This document shows, one piece after another, positions 56,045 to 64,000 of a DNA stretch of 64,000 nt. The position numbers and the translations under genes are program-made. The DNA is taken from assembly GCA_937959265.1 (NCBI GenBank), contig CALGMA010000012.1, positions 20,958 through 84,957 of the forward strand, in the 5' to 3' direction. The number at the start of each line of letters is the position of its first letter. Within the stretch, counting starts at the first letter, position 1. The notes beneath the pieces were generated by a model, which worked only from the letters and a program-made list of their open reading frames with translations, was not told the origin of the DNA and did not search any database. Source of the stretch: an uncultured Anaerolineae bacterium. GTDB lineage: Bacteria; Chloroflexota; Anaerolineae; J036; Brachytrichaceae.

Positions 56045-57148
56045 TTACTTTTCGCGCCTTGGCTCTTCATTCTCTTCCATGCTCCTAAACACGAGCAGGC
56101 GGTTGCCGCCGGTGCTGCTGGCGAGCACACCTTCGCCGATGGCAACGCTGGAGCTGGATGGCCCTTCGACGGGATAGTGCCATCGGCTGGCGCCTGTAGC
56201 CCAGTCAAGCGCCATGATCTTACCCAGCGCCGGGCCGATCCACACGACGTCGCCGGTGAGTGTGGGACAAGTCCAAATCTGGCCGCCCGGCGGCAGCATG
56301 CCCGAGCCGATGATCGCTTCCCAAGCTGGCGCGCCGTCTTCGATGCGCAGCTTGCGCAGCGTGCCCCGATCGGAAGCGATGTAGACGAATGCGTCATCCA
56401 GCGCAGGCGAGGCATAGATCCGCGCGCCAAAGTCCTGTGACCAGCACAGCCGGCCTGTGGCGAGGTCGAACGCGCAAAGCTGGCCCGTGCGCGTGCCGGT
56501 GAACAGACCACGCGCCGACACCGCACAGGTCGAGTTGATGCCACCCGGCGCGCGTGCTTGCCACAGCACGTTACCGGTATGGGCATCCAGCGCATAGACC
56601 GTGCCGCCGTTGGTGCCGAAGTAGAGCACGCCATCCATTTCTGCGATGCTGCAGTTGATGCCGCTGTTGACGTAGACTTTCCAACGCAAATCGCCAGTGG
56701 CAGCGTCGAAGGCATACACGAAGCCATCGTACGCGCCACAGAAGACTGCGTCATCGAATGCAGCGAAGTTGCCTTGAATGGCGGCGCCGGCTTTGTGCTT
56801 CCAGACCAGTTCACCGGTGTGCGCATCCAGGCAATAGAAGTACGCATCGTTGCAGCCGCAGTAGGCGCGGTCGCCCCAAATCATCAGCGAAGCATTCAGC
56901 CGCGTGCCGGAGGTGAACTGCCAGACCAGATCGCCATCGAGCGAAAGGGCGATGGCGTGTCCGCTGAGCGTGTTGAAGTAGATGCGCTTATGCGCGATGG
57001 TAGGTGAGCGCACTTCTCCGTCGAACGTGCGCTCCCAGGCCAGGCGCAGCGGCGGATGAAACGTGAAGCCGAGCCAGCCGGTGCGCTGCAGATTGCCGCG
57101 GAAGTGCGCCTCGGCGCGCGTGGTCGTGGTTGAAAGCGTGCCGTTCAT
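56045..57148 (-). CDS. PQQ-like beta-propeller repeat protein (cytoplasmic)
   Basis: A 367-residue propeller with about seven to eight blades of ~40 residues, each with the motif D-x-x-TG-x-x-x-W (YCLDAHTGELVWKHKAG, YAFDAATGDLRWKVY, YALDAHTGNVLWQARA). No signal peptide or lipobox is evident, unlike most PQQ_2 propellers, which are exported. It sits between the MalG-type permease (4 nt) and the aldolase genes. Function in the sugar operon is unknown; a sensor or scaffold role is a guess. Confidence 0.85.
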   Translation of the reverse strand: MNGTLSTTTTRAEAHFRGNLQRTGWLGFTFHPPLRLAWERTFDGEVRSPTIAHKRIYFNTLSGHAIALSLDGDLVWQFTSGTRLNASLMIWGDRAYCGCNDAYFYCLDAHTGELVWKHKAGAAIQGNFAAFDDAVFCGAYDGFVYAFDAATGDLRWKVYVNSGINCSIAEMDGVLYFGTNGGTVYALDAHTGNVLWQARAPGGINSTCAVSARGLFTGTRTGQLCAFDLATGRLCWSQDFGARIYASPALDDAFVYIASDRGTLRKLRIEDGAPAWEAIIGSGMLPPGGQIWTCPTLTGDVVWIGPALGKIMALDWATGASRWHYPVEGPSSSSVAIGEGVLASSTGGNRLLVFRSMEENEEPRREK

Positions 57149-57152
57149 CGAA

Positions 57153-57980
57153 TCATCCCTTGGTCGCGCCGGCGGTCAGCCCTTGCACGAAGTATCGGTT
57201 CAGCACCAGTGCAACCAGCAATACGGGCAATACGGCGAATACACTGAGTGCTGCCATGTAGCCCCATTGCAGTTGCGCCGTGCTGAACTGACCCATGATG
57301 GCCAGCGGCACGGTCTTGGTCGAAGGCGACGTGAGCAGCAGGGCGAAGATGAAGTCATTCCAGGAGAAGATCAGGCAATACAACACCGATGCAATGATGC
57401 CCGGCACGGCCAATGGCAGCGCGACCAGCCGGAAGGCCTGAAAGTGGGAGGCGCCATCCACCAGCGCGGCTTGCTCCATCTCTGTGGAGACCGACCGGAA
57501 GTAGTTGCTCATCATCCACACGACGAAGGGTGCGTTGTATACGGTGTCGAGGATGATCACCGCCCAATACGTGCCGAGCAAGCCAAAGTCACGCATGATG
57601 AGGTAAAACGGCACCAGCATCGCCACCGGTGGGATCATCAGTAGCACCAGGAAGAAATAGCTCGACGCACCAATGAAGCGCAACCTGGAACGTGACACGG
57701 CGTAGCCGCCCAGCGTCCCCAACACCACCGAGATGAGCGTCGTGCCGGCGGAGATGACCACGCTGTTCAGCATGAACCGTCCGACTTGGATCTGGTTGAT
57801 TGCAAAGGCAAAGTTGTTCAGCGTGGGTTGGAAGCCCAGCCACATCGGCGGCAATTGAAAGGTGTCGCGCTGGAGTTTGAACGATGTGGTGAACAACCAG
57901 ACGATGGGCATGAGGAAGAACGCGACAACCAGCACGGCCAGCGCGTTGCGGATGAGATTTTCTGTCCGGGTAGCCTGCAT
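57153..57980 (-). CDS. Carbohydrate ABC transporter permease (MalG-like)
   Basis: A 275-residue permease of the MalG/UgpE family, about six spans. The coupling loop is EQAALVDGASHFQAFRLVALP; GATKG terminates the protein. It is 10 nt after the MalF-type gene. Confidence 0.94.
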   Translation of the reverse strand: MQATRTENLIRNALAVLVVAFFLMPIVWLFTTSFKLQRDTFQLPPMWLGFQPTLNNFAFAINQIQVGRFMLNSVVISAGTTLISVVLGTLGGYAVSRSRLRFIGASSYFFLVLLMIPPVAMLVPFYLIMRDFGLLGTYWAVIILDTVYNAPFVVWMMSNYFRSVSTEMEQAALVDGASHFQAFRLVALPLAVPGIIASVLYCLIFSWNDFIFALLLTSPSTKTVPLAIMGQFSTAQLQWGYMAALSVFAVLPVLLVALVLNRYFVQGLTAGATKG

Positions 57981-57990
57981 TGGTCTTGAC

Positions 57991-58932
57991 TCAGAATTCT
58001 GCAGCGCGCTGCCGCTGTAGCAGTAGGATGTAGAACGCGCAGCACACGCCGATCATGAAGAGCAGGATGTTGGCCAACGCAGCGGCATAGCCCATGTCGA
58101 AGAACGTCAATCCAACTTTGTAGATGTGGAAGTTCAGTACCGATGTGGCGTTGCCCGGACCGCCGCCGGTCGTGGCGAAGATGATGTCGAAGACCTTGAA
58201 GGCGTTCATCGTGCGCAGCAACACGCCGATGAAGATGACCGGCAGCAGCATAGGCAGGGTGATGTAGAAGAACGCCTGCGTGCGGCTGGCCCCATCCACA
58301 TATGCCGCTTCCAGCATCTCCGTGGGCAGGCTCTTCAGGCCGGCGAGAAAGATGATCATTAACAGCGGCGTCCACTGCCACAGATCAATCAGCAACACGG
58401 CGGGCATCGCCGTGGTGAACTCGCCCAGAAAGCCGCGGTCCACCGACAAACCCACCTGCTTGAGGTAATACGCTACCGGCCCGAACTGCGGATTGTAGAG
58501 CGCCTTCCATACTAGGCCGACTACCAATGGTGGCAGCGCCAGCGGCATGATCGCCAGCGAACGCAGCGTGCGCATGAAGGGCGTCTCTCCAGACATCAAC
58601 AACGCCAACCCCAGCCCGAGCAAAACCTGCGACGTGACGGCACCAATGGTGAACACTACCGTATTGACCAGCGTTTCGAGCACGGCCTTGTCTTGGAAAG
58701 CTTTGAGGTAATTGCCCAGGCCGACGAATGGCTTGGCTTGCGTCGGATCGGTCAGTCGGTAATCGGTCAGGCTGATGAAGAACGAGAAGAGCAGAGGGGC
58801 CAGGGCAATGGTCAGCACGAAGGCCAACACCGGCGCCAGCATCGCCAGGTGTGTTTGCTCACTGCGATCCAGCCGGCGCGAACGCGCGTGGGATGCAGGG
58901 AGCGAGGAAGGAGCGGAGGCAATATTCGCCAC
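57991..58932 (-). CDS. Carbohydrate ABC transporter permease (MalF-like)
   Basis: A 313-residue permease with six spans; EAAYVDGASRTQAFFYITLP is the coupling loop and FISLTDYRLTDP the first periplasmic segment. GTG start at 58932, with no obvious Shine-Dalgarno at standard spacing; a later ATG would cut into the first span. No ATPase is encoded in this operon. Confidence 0.92.
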   Translation of the reverse strand: MANIASAPSSLPASHARSRRLDRSEQTHLAMLAPVLAFVLTIALAPLLFSFFISLTDYRLTDPTQAKPFVGLGNYLKAFQDKAVLETLVNTVVFTIGAVTSQVLLGLGLALLMSGETPFMRTLRSLAIMPLALPPLVVGLVWKALYNPQFGPVAYYLKQVGLSVDRGFLGEFTTAMPAVLLIDLWQWTPLLMIIFLAGLKSLPTEMLEAAYVDGASRTQAFFYITLPMLLPVIFIGVLLRTMNAFKVFDIIFATTGGGPGNATSVLNFHIYKVGLTFFDMGYAAALANILLFMIGVCCAFYILLLQRQRAAEF

Positions 58933-58943
58933 AGCAGTCGAGG

Positions 58944-58978
58944 ATGCGGCCTCCGCAGCATCACCTCGGAGGCCGCAT
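58944..58978 (-). repeat. Hairpin between sugar-binding-protein and permease genes
   Basis: Perfect 12-bp inverted repeat ATGCGGCCTCCG / CGGAGGCCGCAT with an 11-nt loop, filling the 59-nt gap between the binding-protein stop and the MalF start. No T-run follows on the minus strand, so it is likely an attenuator or 3'-end stabiliser. Confidence 0.75.
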
Positions 58979-58991
58979 GGAGCTCACCAGG

Positions 58992-60335
58992 TCATTTGAT
59001 GATGTCGAGCGCCGCCTTCTGCATGTTGGCCAGCGCGGTCTTGGCATCGATCTGGCCGACCAGGTAAGCGTTCACCTCGGTGCCGATCACGTCCTCCATC
59101 TTGCTGTACCACGGTTGGCGTGGCCGGTAGTCGCCATCGCCCTTCTCATACGACTCCAGCAGGATAGGGAACCAGGGGTATTTCTTCACCAACTCCGGGT
59201 CGGTCAGCGTGGAGCGCCGGATGGGCGAACCGTTGTTATCCACCCACTCTTTCTGGATCTCCGGGCTGGTGATCCACTTGATGAACATCCACGCTGCTTC
59301 TTTGTTCTTCGAGTCGGCGTTGATGCCGATGCCCCAGCCGCCGAAGCCATATTTGCCGGCCTCTGTGCCCAGTGGCGAGAAAGCCGTTTCGATCTTCTCG
59401 GCAAAGGGATTAAGGTCGGGGTTCTTGTGGTTCTTGATGGCTGTGCTCCAGTTCAGCATCATGGCAATCTTGCCGCTGGAGAAGGCGTCGTTGCGGTCGC
59501 CCCACCACCAGCCGGTAGCGTCGGGCGGTGCGGCGTCGAACAACGCCTTGAAGCCTTCCAACGCTTTGAGGTTGGCCTCGGTATCAATGGCCGGCTTGCC
59601 GTTCTCGTCCAGCAGGCTGCTGCCATACTGTTGCACATAGGCCATGAAGTCCTGCGCTACAGCCGGGCCCTTTGCACCGAGTAGGCCAATGCCCCACACA
59701 CCCTTATCGGGTTGAGCGAGTTTGACGGCCACTTCCTGTAGCTCGGCCAACGTCTTGGGCACGCCGACGCCGGCTTCCTGGAAGAGGTCGGCGCGGTAGT
59801 TCAAGATGTTCGCGTAGCCGGCCAACGGATAGGCCCACTGGCCCTCACCCCAACTCCCCAGCGTCCACATCACCGGCAGGATGTCGTCGAGGGCGAGCTG
59901 CGCCTTGTCGCGTTCTATAAGCGGCTTGAGGTCCACCGTCCACTTGTTCTGGCCGTATTCACCGCTCCATACGATGTCCACGGTGATCAGGTCGTAATTG
60001 GCCGTTTTGCCGACGAAGTCGGCAGTCGCTTTCTGGCGCAGGTCTACGTAGCCCAGCTCGTCCATCGTTACATCAATGCCCGAAAGCTCCTCGAATTTTG
60101 GAATCAGGGCCCGGAAGGCTTCGACGAACTGGTCGGTTTGCGCGGCGAGCGTGAGCTTGCCACCGGCGAATTCTCGGGTGACGATGCCGGTTGGATCGGT
60201 TGGCTGCGCCGGCGCAGCCGGTTCGGTCGGCGCCGATGGGGCAGGTGCGGCTGCCGGCGGTGCGGCACACGCAGCGAGCATGAGCGCCATCGCGCTCATC
60301 GCTCCAAGACAAGCACGAAACTTTTGCAAAGACAT
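58992..60335 (-). CDS. Sugar ABC transporter substrate-binding lipoprotein (family 1)
   Basis: A 447-residue lipoprotein. ATG at 60335 (MSLQKFRACLG) has AAGGAG upstream; lipobox LAAC (Cys23), then an Ala/Pro linker. The SBP_bac_1 fold follows: FEELSGIDVTMDELGYVDL, YDLITVDIVWSGEYGQNKW, ANILNYRADLFQEAGV, AAWMFIKWITSPEIQKEW. It is the first gene of the sugar importer operon. A probable promoter lies at 60593-60623. Sugar not determinable from sequence. Confidence 0.93.
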   Translation of the reverse strand: MSLQKFRACLGAMSAMALMLAACAAPPAAAPAPSAPTEPAAPAQPTDPTGIVTREFAGGKLTLAAQTDQFVEAFRALIPKFEELSGIDVTMDELGYVDLRQKATADFVGKTANYDLITVDIVWSGEYGQNKWTVDLKPLIERDKAQLALDDILPVMWTLGSWGEGQWAYPLAGYANILNYRADLFQEAGVGVPKTLAELQEVAVKLAQPDKGVWGIGLLGAKGPAVAQDFMAYVQQYGSSLLDENGKPAIDTEANLKALEGFKALFDAAPPDATGWWWGDRNDAFSSGKIAMMLNWSTAIKNHKNPDLNPFAEKIETAFSPLGTEAGKYGFGGWGIGINADSKNKEAAWMFIKWITSPEIQKEWVDNNGSPIRRSTLTDPELVKKYPWFPILLESYEKGDGDYRPRQPWYSKMEDVIGTEVNAYLVGQIDAKTALANMQKAALDIIK

Positions 60336-60432
60336 GAGCTTCTCCTTCTTGATCAACTTCGTTTTCATCAGGAATCTGACGAGCCATCCCCCTTTGCAAC
60401 GTCTCGGTTCAATGCGAATGATGAATCTCTCG

Positions 60433-60448
60433 GCTCGCATGCGCGAGC
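60433..60448. promoter_or_regulatory. Candidate operator (16-bp palindrome)
   Basis: GCTCGC-ATGC-GCGAGC, a 16-bp perfect inverted repeat in the 305-bp gap between the divergent sugar importer and polyol dehydrogenase genes. Size and position fit a dimeric repressor site (LacI/GntR-like), but no regulator gene is in the neighbourhood. Nothing else supportable is seen in the gap besides the promoter at 60593-60623. Confidence 0.3.
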
Positions 60449-60592
60449 AGTCTATGGGAGTCACGTCGCACTCTGCGTCGTTCATCACCTCCTCAATCAG
60501 GCGTTTGAGTTGCCCAGCGCAAAAGCTGGCCGGCGGTGGCGAATGGAATGCTGGTGCGCAGGGCGTAGGAGCGTCGGGGCCTACGAGAGGGC

Positions 60593-60623
60593 AGTATAGT
60601 ATGGCGACCGCAAACTTTGTCAA
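60593..60623 (-). promoter_or_regulatory. Candidate promoter of the sugar importer operon
   Basis: On the minus strand, perfect TTGACA (60618-60623), 19 nt, then TATACT (60593-60598). The transcript would have a ~250-nt leader before the binding-protein ATG. The spacer is longer than ideal (17). Confidence 0.45.
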
Positions 60624-60640
60624 ACGACGCTCTCCCTCTT

Positions 60641-61675
60641 ATGGAATCGAACAAGCGATTGAAGGCGATGGTGTGCACGGCACCGTTTACGCTGGAATGG
60701 CAACCGCTGTCACTCCCCCCGTTGGGCCCGCGCGATGTGTTGCTGCATGTGGCGCAGACCGGCATCTGTCCCAGTGACGTGCGGGTGTATGTCGGCAAGT
60801 CCTCCATCAAGTTGCCCAAGATCCTTGGCCATGAGGCTGTCGCGCAAGTCGCTGCGGTGGGCAGCGAGGTGGCCAGTGTGAAGCCCGGCCAGTGGGTGGT
60901 GCCCGATGGCATCATCAAGTGCGGCACATGCCCGGCCTGTCGCAAAGGCCGGCCAAACAAGTGCCAGCGTGTGCGCTACGCTAGCGGCGCGTATGGCGAG
61001 GCTACCATCGTCCCAGAGACCAATGTCTATCCGATGCGCGAAACCACACTCCTGCGCGCCGCCACATTCACCGAACCGCTGGCTTGCGTGTTGCGCGGCG
61101 AGCGCATGCTGCGCATCACGCCCGGTGAGACTGTGCTGGTCATCGGCTGTGGTCCGATCGGCCTGTTGCACATCCAGGTCGCCAAGCGCTTCGGCGCGCG
61201 GGTGCTGGCCGCCGACCTCAAACGTGAACGGTTGGACAAAGCGCTTTCGCTCGGCGCAGATGTTGCGCTGGATCCGCAGCAACCCCTGCATGAAGCGGTG
61301 CGGGCAGAGACCGATGGCTACGGCGCCGATGCTGCCGTCGTCGCGTTCGGCTCGTCCAGGCTGGTTGAAGCTGCGGCAACAGCCCTTGGCTATGGCGGCC
61401 GGCTGAATATCTTCGCCGGCGTGTATCCTCAAGACCCGGTCTCGATTGATCCAAACTTGATCCATTACAACGAGCTGGTCATCACCGGCTCGGCCGACCA
61501 CACGCCGATTGACTACGCCGAGGCGCTGAACTTGATCGAGCGCGGGCTGGTGCAAGTGTTGCCCCTCGTGAGCGACGTCGTCCCCTTGCGCGAGCTGCAG
61601 CGCGGCTTCGAGATCGTGCAAGCGCAACAAGGGCTGAAGGTGATCGTCGAGGTCAATCCTGAGCTGGCGCGCTGA
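60641..61675 (+). CDS. Zinc-dependent MDR alcohol dehydrogenase (polyol/sorbitol dehydrogenase-like)
   Basis: A 344-residue medium-chain dehydrogenase. Catalytic zinc Cys in TGICPSDVRV and His in LGHEAVAQV; structural zinc Cys4 cluster CGTCPACRKGRPNKCQ. NAD motif GCGPIGLLHIQVAKRFGA, with acidic AADLK favouring NAD+. ATG at 60641 is likely; MVCTAPFT further on aligns with family beginnings. It lies 3 nt upstream of xylulokinase, so the pair probably oxidises a polyol (e.g. xylitol or arabinitol) to a ketopentose for phosphorylation. Confidence 0.9.
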   Translation: MESNKRLKAMVCTAPFTLEWQPLSLPPLGPRDVLLHVAQTGICPSDVRVYVGKSSIKLPKILGHEAVAQVAAVGSEVASVKPGQWVVPDGIIKCGTCPACRKGRPNKCQRVRYASGAYGEATIVPETNVYPMRETTLLRAATFTEPLACVLRGERMLRITPGETVLVIGCGPIGLLHIQVAKRFGARVLAADLKRERLDKALSLGADVALDPQQPLHEAVRAETDGYGADAAVVAFGSSRLVEAAATALGYGGRLNIFAGVYPQDPVSIDPNLIHYNELVITGSADHTPIDYAEALNLIERGLVQVLPLVSDVVPLRELQRGFEIVQAQQGLKVIVEVNPELAR

Positions 61676-61678
61676 ACG

Positions 61679-63163
61679 ATGGCGAATTCGACGGAACTGC
61701 GTGCCGGCGCGGTCCTCGTGCTCGACGTGGGCACATCGGCATTGAAGGCGACGTTGTATTCGGCGCGGGGCGGGATCGTGGCACAAGCCAGCCAAGGTTA
61801 CGCCTACACTTCGCCTACGCCGAACTCCGCTGAAGCCGACCCCGATGACTGGTGGCGCGCGCTGCCGCCGGCGCTGGCTAAGCTGGATGCAGACCTGCGC
61901 GCCGTGCGCATCATCGGCTTGACCGGACAGATGCACAGCCCGGTGCTGCTGGATGCGCGTGGCGAACCAATCAAACCTTGCCTGTTGTGGCTGGACCGAC
62001 GTTGTGCCCAAGAGACGGCCGAGCTGATGGCTGCCTTGCAGTTGCCGCCTTACCATCTCAACTCGACCTATACCTTGCCCAAGCTGATGTGGTTGGCGCG
62101 CTACAGGCCGGAAGCCATTGCTCAAGCGCGGACCTTGCTCTTTCCAAAGGACTATGTGCGCTATCGCCTCACCGGAGCAATATGTACCGACGCCTCAGAG
62201 GCGGGCGGCGCAGCGCTGCTCGATTGGGGATCACGCCGGTGGGTGCCCGAACGGCTGCACTACGCACACCTCGACGCGACGGTGTTACCCCCCCTACGCG
62301 ACGAAGACGAAATAGTGGGTGTCGTGTTGGACGATGTGGCCGATGCGTTGGGCTTGCCGCGTGCCACGCCGGTCATTACAGGCGTAGGCGATGTCGCAGC
62401 AATCCTCGGTGGGGCGCCAATCGAGCCCGGTCGTGTCATGATCGCGATGGGCACGTCATCCATGCTGTATGCCATCCTGCCCGATCACTTGCGTGGGGTG
62501 CGCGACGAAAACGATGGCATCTATTCCTATGACCTATGCGGTTTTCGCCTCTTGGGCGGCGTCTCGTCGTTGACCGGCGGTGCGCTCGACTGGGCCTGGC
62601 GGGCATTTGGCGCAGCTTCTGGCCTGAGCTTTGATCAAGCCATGCGCGTGGTCGAGCAGGTGTCACCGGGCGCAGGAGGGTTAGTGTTCTTGCCCTACTT
62701 GGCCGGCGAGCGCAGCCCATTTTGGCGCGATGACTTGCGCGGTATGTTCGTCGGGTTGCATCTGGGACACACCTGGGCGCACATGCTGCGCGCTGTGGTC
62801 GAGGGCGTTGGCCTTTGCACGCGGTTGGTGCTAGAGCGATTTGCGCGCTTGGGCATGCCCTCGCCGATCGTTGCGTTATCGGGAGGCGTAGCCCGGCACG
62901 GGATCTGGCAGCGTGTGCTGGCAGATGCTTGCCAACGCACTCTCGCGTTATATGGCAGCGATAGTGCGGCCAGCAATGTGATCTTCGCGCTCTGCGCACA
63001 AGCGCTAGAGCCCGGGATGCCTTTCGCCGCAGCGATGAATCGCGTCTTCAGTCAGCCGGCGCTTATCTCACCGGATGAGGCGGCAGCGGAGGCCTATGCG
63101 CGCGCCTATGCGCTGTACTGCCATTATCTCGAGAACATGCTGCAGATGAGCAGAGAACCATGA
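61679..63163 (+). CDS. xylB: Xylulokinase-like FGGY sugar kinase
   Basis: A 494-residue FGGY kinase. N-terminal phosphate motif VLDVGTSALKATLY, the GLTGQMHSPVLLD substrate loop, LWLDRRC, the FPKDYVRYRLTG segment, and C-terminal ATP motifs (LSGGVARHGIWQRVLADA) fit D-xylulose kinases. Xylulokinase generates xylulose-5-phosphate. Assignment within FGGY (xylulose versus ribulose or fuculose) is by motif only. The gene follows the polyol dehydrogenase immediately. Confidence 0.88.
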   Translation: MANSTELRAGAVLVLDVGTSALKATLYSARGGIVAQASQGYAYTSPTPNSAEADPDDWWRALPPALAKLDADLRAVRIIGLTGQMHSPVLLDARGEPIKPCLLWLDRRCAQETAELMAALQLPPYHLNSTYTLPKLMWLARYRPEAIAQARTLLFPKDYVRYRLTGAICTDASEAGGAALLDWGSRRWVPERLHYAHLDATVLPPLRDEDEIVGVVLDDVADALGLPRATPVITGVGDVAAILGGAPIEPGRVMIAMGTSSMLYAILPDHLRGVRDENDGIYSYDLCGFRLLGGVSSLTGGALDWAWRAFGAASGLSFDQAMRVVEQVSPGAGGLVFLPYLAGERSPFWRDDLRGMFVGLHLGHTWAHMLRAVVEGVGLCTRLVLERFARLGMPSPIVALSGGVARHGIWQRVLADACQRTLALYGSDSAASNVIFALCAQALEPGMPFAAAMNRVFSQPALISPDEAAAEAYARAYALYCHYLENMLQMSREP

Positions 63164-63166
63164 GCA

Positions 63167-63199
63167 AGGCGCCAGGTTTCTGGGAGCAACCTGGCGCCT
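63167..63199 (+). terminator. Hairpin after xylulokinase
   Basis: Perfect 12-bp inverted repeat AGGCGCCAGGTT / AACCTGGCGCCT with a 9-nt loop, starting 3 nt after the xylulokinase stop. It separates xylB from the convergent beta-helix gene and may serve both. The CAGGTTTCT core recalls the arm of the hairpin at 16159-16211. Confidence 0.65.
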
Positions 63200-63208
63200 G
63201 ATCGAAAT

Positions 63209-64000
63209 TCACTCTCGCCGGTCGGGCGGTCGCGGGCCGACGTCGGAGAGGTCAATCGGCCGGAAGCCCAACCGCCGCGCCGGCGAATCGGGCGACAGCG
63301 TGAAGTCGAAGCGGGCCGGATCGGTGAACCCCGGGTCGGCGATGATGGAGTTGCGGTCGTTGCCGGTGGCGGCTTGCCATTGCGCCAGGCCGAACGCCGG
63401 CGCGGCGTGGATGCGTCCGTCGCGCTGCATGGCCATCAACGTCGGCTCGCCGCCGGCCGCGTCCCAGAACAGGTTGAGGTCGCTGATGACGCTGCGCTTC
63501 GAGAAGTCGTTGGCATAGCCGCCGATGAAGATCGGCTGGCCGTGGGCGAGGACGACGTTGCGCTCAAACGTGTACGACACATGCGCCTCCGCCCGGCTGA
63601 GCGCGACCATCCCCTCGCGCCCGAACGCCCAGATGTTGTTGCGCAAGATGTTCTCGCGGCCGTAGTGCGTGTGGTGCGGCTGGCTGCTGGTGTTGTAGCA
63701 CACGTTGTCCTCCACCAGGATGTGCGCGCTGCCCTCGTCCAGGTAGATCGCCCAGCCGCCGTAGTTGGCCTTCTCCACGTCGTGGATCAGGTTGCCGCGG
63801 ATGACTGTGCCGGGCTGCACGCCGAGCGTGTAGATGCCGCCCATGTCGCTCAGCCAGCCCTTGCCCAGGTCGTGGATGTGGTTCTTCTCCAGGCGGTTGT
63901 CGCGGCTGACGCTCTCCGCATAGCCCCACACCCAGCCGCACGAGATGCCGCTGTAGTAGAAGTCGTGGATGTGGTTGTGCGCGATGCGGTTGCCGAAGGT
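63209..64000 (-). CDS. Right-handed parallel beta-helix repeat protein (partial, N-terminus off the right edge)
   Basis: The C-terminal ~263 residues of a longer frame that stays open past 64000. Repeated PbH1-type rungs with Asn/His/Ile ladders: NRIAHNHIHDFYYSGIS, NRLEKNHIHDLGKGW, VIRGNLIHDVEK, ILVEDNVCYNTSSQ. Related proteins are polysaccharide lyases, glycosidases (such as GH141-like) or Poly-G C5 epimerases. The end (FTLSPDSPARRLGFRPID) is typical of secreted beta-helix proteins annotated as such in heterotrophic bacteria. Being next to a uronate/polyol cluster suggests polysaccharide degradation, but no catalytic residues can be assigned. Confidence 0.82.
   Translation of the reverse strand, partial: TFGNRIAHNHIHDFYYSGISCGWVWGYAESVSRDNRLEKNHIHDLGKGWLSDMGGIYTLGVQPGTVIRGNLIHDVEKANYGGWAIYLDEGSAHILVEDNVCYNTSSQPHHTHYGRENILRNNIWAFGREGMVALSRAEAHVSYTFERNVVLAHGQPIFIGGYANDFSKRSVISDLNLFWDAAGGEPTLMAMQRDGRIHAAPAFGLAQWQAATGNDRNSIIADPGFTDPARFDFTLSPDSPARRLGFRPIDLSDVGPRPPDRRE

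Noticed and set aside
60710..62125. 471-codon open frame opposite the polyol dehydrogenase and xylulokinase genes
   Set aside because: It spans two well-supported genes on the other strand, is Gln/His/Arg-rich and has no recognisable domain.

Overview
The window is GC-rich bacterial chromosome with about 57 protein genes and one tRNA. I see no rRNA, CRISPR array, insertion sequence or phage module. Several traits fit a Chloroflexota (Anaerolineae-like) bacterium: lipoproteins with LAAC-type lipoboxes followed by Pro/Ala-rich linkers, a eukaryote/archaea-type prolyl-tRNA synthetase, RNase J, and many COG0402 amidohydrolases. This placement is inference from gene content and style, not from a marker-gene search.

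Layout. 1-9.1 kb: a truncated S41 peptidase lipoprotein, an FAA-family hydrolase, a Kef-type antiporter, a membrane-anchored HExxH metallopeptidase and pheT. 9.2-13 kb: a ROK sugar kinase, an MgtC-like membrane protein, an aldo/keto reductase and a HAD phosphatase. 13-17.5 kb: a complete Fe3+/polyamine-type ABC transporter operon with a small zinc-ribbon gene embedded between its permease genes. 17.5-23.2 kb: cyclophilin, murI, lon, tRNA-Gln and an aminotransferase. 23.3-33.7 kb: an amidohydrolase, 5-formyl-THF cyclo-ligase, a PfkB kinase, a DUF3298-like secreted protein, then a peptide-use block (M20 peptidase, a split M24 peptidase, a family-5 binding protein and two permeases). 33.7-37 kb: a secreted protein built of about 129-residue repeats, then an unusually A/T-rich gene-free stretch. 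37-51.3 kb: proS, pterin dehydratase, a broken acetyltransferase, an amidohydrolase fused to a CYTH domain facing an FHA/winged-helix regulator, RNase J, homoserine dehydrogenase, a double thioredoxin, moeA, Nudix, an MFS exporter coupled to a DNA methyltransferase, and proA. 51.3-63.2 kb: a sugar-acid/polyol catabolic region with two SDRs, mannonate dehydratase, an RraA-like protein, a class I aldolase, a PQQ-like propeller, a sugar ABC importer, and a divergent polyol dehydrogenase and xylulokinase. The right edge cuts into a beta-helix protein.

The most interesting structural observations are: (1) the deaminase-CYTH fusion next to the FHA-winged-helix regulator; (2) a family of near-perfect palindromes, with compensatory changes, downstream of stop codons; (3) a hairpin in the binding-protein/permease gap of all three ABC operons; (4) two genes interrupted by a single in-frame stop codon (TAA and TGA); (5) 7-nt and 9-nt tandem repeats, the former abutting a start codon; (6) in-frame simple-sequence insertions in moeA and the DNA methyltransferase. 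Only the Fe3+/polyamine-type importer carries its own ATPase; the peptide and sugar importers must borrow one encoded elsewhere.
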